From the NCBI GenBank assembly GCA_964571855.1, contig CAZNDO010000001.1, positions 806,001 to 870,000 of the forward strand: DNA of 64,000 bases, read 5' to 3'. Position 1 is the first letter of the stretch; each line of letters opens with the position of its first letter. The notes below the pieces were generated by a model. It ran no database searches. It worked only from the letters and a program-made list of their open reading frames with translations, and was not told the origin of the DNA. Position numbers and translations under genes: made by a program. This document shows, piece after piece, positions 59,278 to 64,000 of this stretch. Origin of the DNA: CAYYFX01 sp964571855. Its GTDB lineage: Bacteria; ARS69.

Positions 59278-61803
59278 CTACCGCGTGACGACCACCTTGC
59301 GCGTGATCTTCGCCTCGCCCGCGCGCAGCACCGCGAAGTACGCGCCGGGCGTGACGCCCTCCGTGACCCAGGTCGCGGACCGGATCACGCCGTCGGCGGT
59401 CACCGTGCCGAGATCCCGCACGAGGCGCCCCGCCACGTCGTACACGGCGAGCTCGGCGGGGCCGTCGTGCCGCGCCGCGAAGCGGAGCGTGACCGCGGCG
59501 CGCGCCGGGTTCGGGAACGGCGGATCCAGCATCAGGTTCCGCGGCTCCGCCTCCAGCCGCGTCACGTCCGTGGCGCCGCCCGTGATGGACACCTCCCACG
59601 CGCCGCGACCGTAGGTGCCGGCCACGAGCTTGCGCGCCGTGTTCCGGATCTCCAGGTCCGTGACGACCGCGTTCGGCAGCGCGTCCGAGAACGGCAGCCA
59701 CGTGGTCCCGCCGTCCGTGCTCTTCCACACCGCCACGTCCGTCCCGATGTACCACTCGGCCGGGAACATGGGATCCACGGCGATGCAGTTCACGGGCTGC
59801 GCGGGGAGATCCCCGGTCACGTTCGTCCACGTGGCCCCGAGGTCCGTGGTGCGCGCGACGTGCGCGCCGACCCCGTAGCCGCCGAACGTGACGAACGCCG
59901 TGCTGGCGTCCGTGGGGTGGGCCAGGATCTTCGTGGGCGACCCGCCGGTGCCGAACCCGTAGGCGCTCGCGATCGTCCAGCTCGTGCCGCCGTTCGTCGT
60001 GCGGCGCGGCGTGCTCTCCACGGTCCAGACCACGTTGCCGTCGGCCGGGCTGATGGAGATCCAGATGGCGGAGTGCGTGGACACCTGGCTCCAGGACGAG
60101 CCGCCGTTGGTCGTGCGGTAGATGCCGGCATTCGTGTCCGTGAAGAGCCGGTTCGAGTTCGACGGATCCAGGTCCGTGGCGGCCAGCCAGTCCCCGGAGC
60201 CCAGGCCCGTCTGGATGTTGAACCACGAGTTCCCGCCGTCCGTGCTCTTCACGTGGTTCCCGAACTGCCACTCGGAGTACACGAGGTTCGCGTCCGCGGG
60301 CGAGATGTTGCACACGAAGCCGTCGGCGAACAGGTTCGACGTGAACCAGGTGTCCATCACGACGCGGCCGGGCACGCCGTTGTCCTGCGCGCCGCCCACG
60401 ATGTACTCGGGATCGGACTGCGCCACGCTGATGTCGTAGAACTGGTACGTGCCCATGCCCTCGCGGCGGGACGTCCATGTGGCGCCGTCGTCCGTGGAGC
60501 GCCAGACGCCGCCGTCCGTGCCGGCCCACACGTTCGAGGTGGAGCCCGGCTCGTACTCCAGCACGTGGTGGTCCCAGTGCAGGGCCGTGTCCGTGCCGAG
60601 GCCGTAGCCGTCGCCCACCTCGCTGAAGTTCGTGCCGGCGTTGGACGAGGCGAAGTTCTCCACGCCGCCCATGATGACGCGGCTGGCGTTGTCCGGGTCC
60701 ACGGCCATCGTGAGGTTGTACCAGCCCTGGCCGCCGCCCGCGTTCGTCGTGTTGTTCCGCAGGGACCACGTGGCGCCGTCGTTCGTGCTGCGGTACACGC
60801 CCAGCGTGCCGTACGTGGACGAGCTGGAGAGGTGGACGAAGATCGTGGCGGACGTGTTGCGGCAGACGGAGAGCTTCGCCTTGCCGATGGACGAGGACGA
60901 GGGGAGGCCGCTGGTGGTGTTGGTCCACGTGGCGCCGTCGTCCGTGGAGACCTGCATCAGGTTCCCGCCGAACGTGCTGCCGCCGCCGATCGTGTAGACG
61001 CGGCTCGTGCCCGTCTTCCACTCCGCGTCCCAGTAGTCCCCGGACGCGCGCACCTTCGTCCACGTGGCGCCGTCGTTCGTGGAGCGCCACATCCCGGAGC
61101 GCTCCCCGGCCAGCATCGTGCCGGTGGACGGGTTGACCTCGATGAAGTGGAAGCCGGTGCCCGAATCCACCGCGTACGTGACGTTCGTGGGACTCCACGT
61201 GCCGCCCGCGTCCGTGGACCGGAGGATGCCGACGCCGGAGACGGCATCCGCGTTCAGCGTGCCCTCGCCGGTCCCGATCACCACGATGTCGGGGTCGTTC
61301 ACGCTCACGCCCACGCCGCCGATCGCGAGCGAGGGGAGTTCGTCCGTGCGCGGGCTCCAGGTGTCCCCGCCGTCCGTGGTCTTCCACAGCCCGCCGCTCG
61401 CTGCGCCCGCGTACACGGTGAGCGGGTCCGTGGGATGGAACGCCAGCGCCAGCACGCGGCCGGAGAGGTTCACGGGACCCAGCTCGAACCACGCGGCGCG
61501 GCCGAGCTGGCCGGCCTCGCGCTGCCGCTTCACCTCCCAGGCGTCCCAGCGCCGCTGCGGATCCGCCGTGACGCCGCGCTCCACGCGCGGCGTGCGGAAC
61601 CACTTCGCGCGGTTGAACGGCTTCCAGCCGGTGCTCGGCCGCGTCTTCAGCTCGGGGTGCTCCTCGAAGTACCGCTCCATCCGGTCCAGGTCCGTGAGGA
61701 AGGCGTCGTGCTCCGGCGGCGGGGCCGAGGCGGCCGGTCCGGCGGTCAGCGCCAGCAGGCAGAGCGCGACGAGCGCGCCGCCTCCCGTGGGGATTCGGGT
61801 CAT
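59278..61803 (-). CDS. Large secreted sortilin/BNR-like beta-propeller protein with FlgD-like tail
   Basis: 841 residues. Signal peptide ~1-26 (ALVALCLLALTAGPAASA). An N-terminal ~90-residue helical segment (DAFLTDLDRMERYFEEHPEL) leads into WFELGPVNLSGRVLALAFHP, then a run of Asp-box-like motifs (LWKTTDGGDTWSP, ILRSTDAGGTWSP, MWRSTNDGATW, VYRSTNDGATWS, VWRSTDDGATW, VWKSTDGGTTW), i.e. one or two 10-bladed sortilin-like propellers. Residues ~755-841 are a FlgD-like Ig domain (PPFPNPARAAVTLRF, LAVYDVAGRLVRDLG, TPGAYFAVLRAGE). Its N-terminal region is homologous to the partial gene at 63128. Surface-exposed and of unknown ligand. Confidence 0.82.
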   Translation of the reverse strand: MTRIPTGGGALVALCLLALTAGPAASAPPPEHDAFLTDLDRMERYFEEHPELKTRPSTGWKPFNRAKWFRTPRVERGVTADPQRRWDAWEVKRQREAGQLGRAAWFELGPVNLSGRVLALAFHPTDPLTVYAGAASGGLWKTTDGGDTWSPRTDELPSLAIGGVGVSVNDPDIVVIGTGEGTLNADAVSGVGILRSTDAGGTWSPTNVTYAVDSGTGFHFIEVNPSTGTMLAGERSGMWRSTNDGATWTKVRASGDYWDAEWKTGTSRVYTIGGGSTFGGNLMQVSTDDGATWTNTTSGLPSSSSIGKAKLSVCRNTSATIFVHLSSSSTYGTLGVYRSTNDGATWSLRNNTTNAGGGQGWYNLTMAVDPDNASRVIMGGVENFASSNAGTNFSEVGDGYGLGTDTALHWDHHVLEYEPGSTSNVWAGTDGGVWRSTDDGATWTSRREGMGTYQFYDISVAQSDPEYIVGGAQDNGVPGRVVMDTWFTSNLFADGFVCNISPADANLVYSEWQFGNHVKSTDGGNSWFNIQTGLGSGDWLAATDLDPSNSNRLFTDTNAGIYRTTNGGSSWSQVSTHSAIWISISPADGNVVWTVESTPRRTTNGGTSWTIASAYGFGTGGSPTKILAHPTDASTAFVTFGGYGVGAHVARTTDLGATWTNVTGDLPAQPVNCIAVDPMFPAEWYIGTDVAVWKSTDGGTTWLPFSDALPNAVVTDLEIRNTARKLVAGTYGRGAWEVSITGGATDVTRLEAEPRNLMLDPPFPNPARAAVTLRFAARHDGPAELAVYDVAGRLVRDLGTVTADGVIRSATWVTEGVTPGAYFAVLRAGEAKITRKVVVTR

Positions 61804-61864
61804 TGTGCACCTCGATGTCCGGGCCGTCGCGGGGGGTGGAACGGCACGTGATGAGTGTCGCTGC

Positions 61865-62842
61865 CTAGCGGACGCGGATCAGCTTGCCCGTGCGCTCTTC
61901 CTGCGCGGTGCTCAGGCGGAAGAAGTATACCCCGGTGGCGGCGCCGAAGTCCGCTCCCGGGATGAAGAGCTCGTGCGAACCGGCGGAGGCTTCCGAGTCC
62001 GCGAGCGTCCGGAGGTGGCGGCCCGAGAGGTCGTAGAGGTCCAGGACGGCGCGGCCCTCCCGCGGGAGCGTGTACCGGATGGCGGTGCCGGCGGAGAACG
62101 GGTTCGGGGAGGCGAAGACGTGCAGCGCGTCGCCGGCGGCGCCGGGTGTCCCGCGGGCGCCGGTCGGGGCGATCGCCCCCCACACGTCCCGCGCGTCCAC
62201 CCGCGCGAACAGGATGCCGTGCGCCGCGTCGTTCAGGTGGACGCCGTCGCCGCTGTCCCAGGCGCCGTTGATGGTCCCGTCCGCGTTCGCGATCGTCGTC
62301 CAGAAGTCGAGGGCCATGTCGCCCCAGCGCGCCAGCGTGGAGTCCCGCATCTCCATGAGGTTCGCGCGCGTGGCGGCCGTGGTGTTGCGCGGCTGCGTCG
62401 TGCTGATCCACACGGGGATGCCCGCCGCCGCGGCCAGCATCCCGTCGAAGTTCGCCAGCTGCGTTCCCACGGACCAGCCGTTCATCGCGTCGTTCGACGG
62501 GAGGTTGATGAGGATGGCGTCCGCGCCGAGGTCCACTGCCTCGGTGATGTTGCGCGCGGTGTCCGGCGTGGGGCGGCCCGCGGGGGGCACGAAGCCGTCC
62601 GGCATGAGGTGGTACGTGGTGTAGCCCGGCCACGCCAGGTTGGTGACGGTGCGCGCGGGGTCCACGGCCTGCGCGGTGTCGCGGAAGCGGTTCACCCACG
62701 CGCTGTCGGGGTCCGATGGGCCCATCCCGTACGCGGTGGACGAGCCGAGCACGACCACGTGGGTGCCGCCGGTGGCGGCGGCGGGGGACGCGAAGGCCGG
62801 GAGCAACGCAAGAAGACAAACGACAGCGACGGCCGACCTCAT
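61865..62842 (-). CDS. Secreted SGNH/GDSL-type hydrolase with FlgD-like tail
   Basis: 325 residues; ATG follows AGGAGCCCTTCCG. Signal peptide ~1-23. Block I is VVVLGSSTAYGMG (nucleophile Ser in GSSTA), block II the Gly in NLAWPGYTT, block III ILINLPSNDAMNGW (the Asn in SND), and block V the DGVHLND Asp/His pair, so the catalytic set is complete. Residues ~235-325 are a FlgD-like Ig domain (FASPNPFSAGTAIRY, LDLYDLSGRHLRTLAD, GVYFFRLST) ending in LIRVR. Probable secreted carbohydrate esterase or lipase; deacetylation of surface polysaccharide is possible but not shown. It is flanked by two homologous sortilin-like propeller genes. Confidence 0.85.
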   Translation of the reverse strand: MRSAVAVVCLLALLPAFASPAAATGGTHVVVLGSSTAYGMGPSDPDSAWVNRFRDTAQAVDPARTVTNLAWPGYTTYHLMPDGFVPPAGRPTPDTARNITEAVDLGADAILINLPSNDAMNGWSVGTQLANFDGMLAAAAGIPVWISTTQPRNTTAATRANLMEMRDSTLARWGDMALDFWTTIANADGTINGAWDSGDGVHLNDAAHGILFARVDARDVWGAIAPTGARGTPGAAGDALHVFASPNPFSAGTAIRYTLPREGRAVLDLYDLSGRHLRTLADSEASAGSHELFIPGADFGAATGVYFFRLSTAQEERTGKLIRVR

Positions 62843-63046
62843 CGGAAGGGCTCCTCGTGCTGGGCGAGTGGCACGGCGCCCCCCGGCGACGGGCCGGGCG
62901 GTCGCGGGATTCGTGTCCCCAAGGATGCCCGAAAACGCGCCCGCGGCGCAAGCGGGGGTGGCGCAACGCGTTGCCGGCGCGTCACCTGCGGCGCCCGCCG
63001 GTGCCGGCCCCGGCGCTTCCGCCGCGCGATCCCGACCCCGGATGCG

Positions 63047-63052
63047 TATAAT
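63047..63052 (+). promoter_or_regulatory. Perfect -10 element (TATAAT) upstream of the last gene
   Basis: A rare AT-rich hexamer in a ~70% GC intergenic region, preceded by TG two bases upstream, 75 nt before the ATG at 63128. No -35 box is clear. Confidence 0.5.
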
Positions 63053-63127
63053 CGGAGCCGACATCCCCCCGCATGCGACCCCGGCGCGCGCTCGCCGGCT
63101 CCCGCCCACCCGGATGAGGCGACCCCG

Positions 63128-64000
63128 ATGAACCGACTCCGCGCCCCGCTCGCCGCGACCGCGATCCTCCTGACCGCCGCCTGGACCGCGCGCTTCGACG
63201 CCGCCCTTCCCGTGCCGTCCCCCGTGGAGCGGATGTCCCTCCGCTACGCCGACCGCGAGATGGAGGAGCTGCGCGAAGGGAACACGAAGGAGGAGGGCCA
63301 CATCCTCGAGATGTTCGAGTGGTGGTACGGGCAGCGCGCGTTCCCGAACGCCGAGATCCCGGCGGACGCCTGGGGACGCGCCGTGGCGTACGCGCGCGAG
63401 GCCCTCGCGCCGGAGCGCGCGGACGGCGCCGGGCCGCGCGGCAGCGGCTGGACGTCCATCGGGCCGGACAACATCGGCGGGCGCGTGCTCGCGCTGGCGG
63501 TGGATCCGGCGACGCCGTCGCGCCTGTGGGCGGGCATGGCCGCGGGCGGTCTCTGGCTCTCCACGACGGCGGGAGCCGGCGCCGACGCCTGGGACCTGAT
63601 CGACACGGGCTTCCCCACCGTGTCCGTGAGCACGATCGTGATCGACCCCGCGGACACCGACCGGATGTGGATCGGCACGGGCGAGATCGGGCGGTACAAC
63701 CGCGGCCAGGTGGGCACGCCGGGCGCGCGGTCGGGCTACGGGCTCGGCGTGCTGCGCTCCACGGACGGCGGCGCCACGTGGCTCGCCACCGGGCTCGACT
63801 GGACCTTCGACCAGAACCGGTGCGTGCAGCGGCTGCAGCAGGATCCGGCCACGCCGTCCGTGCTGTGGGCCGCCACCACCGAGGGCGTGTACAAGTCCAC
63901 GGACTCCGGCGCCACGTGGGCGGTGTCGAACGCGGTGCTCATGGCCATGGATCTCGTGGTCGATCCGGGCGCGCCGAACACCGTGTACGCCTCGCACGGC
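63128..64000 (+). CDS. Sortilin/BNR-like propeller protein (3' end outside window)
   Basis: 291 codons read through to the window edge without a stop. A signal peptide (~1-27, LAATAILLTAAWTARFDAA) precedes a helical segment (ERMSLRYADREMEELREGN) and W-T-S-IGPDNIGGRVLALAVDP, which aligns with WFELGPVNLSGRVLALAFHP of the gene at 59278. Asp-box-like motifs VLRSTDGGATW and VYKSTDSGATW follow, with YNRGQVGTPGARSGYGLG between. Same family as 59278 and probably the result of an old duplication across the GDSL gene. A C-terminal FlgD-like domain is to be expected beyond the window but is not seen. Confidence 0.78.
   Translation, partial: MNRLRAPLAATAILLTAAWTARFDAALPVPSPVERMSLRYADREMEELREGNTKEEGHILEMFEWWYGQRAFPNAEIPADAWGRAVAYAREALAPERADGAGPRGSGWTSIGPDNIGGRVLALAVDPATPSRLWAGMAAGGLWLSTTAGAGADAWDLIDTGFPTVSVSTIVIDPADTDRMWIGTGEIGRYNRGQVGTPGARSGYGLGVLRSTDGGATWLATGLDWTFDQNRCVQRLQQDPATPSVLWAATTEGVYKSTDSGATWAVSNAVLMAMDLVVDPGAPNTVYASHG

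Overview
The window is about 70% G+C, densely coded on both strands, and looks like a chromosomal segment of an uncultured Gram-negative bacterium. Nine predicted secreted proteins end in a FlgD-like Ig domain of the kind used as a C-terminal sorting tag, and there is a PorV/PorQ-like outer-membrane protein, several C-terminal-Phe beta-barrels, an OmpA protein and many lipoproteins. This points to the FCB side of the tree, for example Candidatus Eisenbacteria or a relative; Acidobacteriota, Gemmatimonadota or Myxococcota cannot be excluded by eye. I see no tRNA, rRNA, CRISPR array, transposase or phage gene.

Layout. 28-8554: a tightly packed six-gene outer-membrane operon (secreted CBM9/DOMON-like protein, PorV-like protein, beta-barrel, CBM48-headed barrel, CBM48 lipoprotein, lipoprotein with three CBM48-like repeats). 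8645-18044: a secreted beta-propeller, a secreted protein with two CBM20-like starch-binding domains, an NmrA-like protein, a secreted GH13 branching-enzyme/amylase-like enzyme, a small unknown and a serine beta-lactamase-fold hydrolase. 18203-29632: two ECF sigma / Ser-Thr kinase-TPR modules that face each other around three secreted or lipid-anchored surface proteins. 29747-36735: ZU5 lipoprotein, OmpA, a TGS GTPase, a secreted protein sharing a C-terminal motif with the CBM20 protein, a SYLF protein and another FlgD-tailed protein. 36840-47709: a minus-strand seven-gene operon (aquaporin, GMC oxidoreductase, VOC protein, glucose dehydrogenase, NDH-2-like flavoprotein, GH63, glycogen debranching enzyme). 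47943-50458: a small zinc-finger anti-sigma-like protein and a sigma-54 activator. 50468-59232: M14 carboxypeptidase, then DoxX / SMP-30 lactonase / GlcG-cupin / DM13 redox genes, a STAS-ECF sigma pair, an esterase and a sugar nucleotidyltransferase. 59278-64000: sortilin-like propellers and a GDSL hydrolase.

Working model (inference). Alpha-glucans are bound at the cell surface by CBM48/CBM20 proteins and trimmed by the secreted GH13 enzyme; GH63 and debranching enzymes release glucose, which is oxidised by glucose dehydrogenase and perhaps the GMC enzyme. The lactone is opened by the SMP-30 protein and electrons pass through the NDH-2-like enzyme. The most notable novelties are (i) a shared C-terminal tail, PTSWGRLK-x2-YR, on two otherwise unrelated secreted proteins, a candidate new sorting tag; (ii) two ECF sigma factors that lack the acidic core-binding motif and carry Thr in its place, each beside a kinase; (iii) the glucan-to-gluconate operon; and (iv) the CBM48-rich outer-membrane operon without SusC/SusD.
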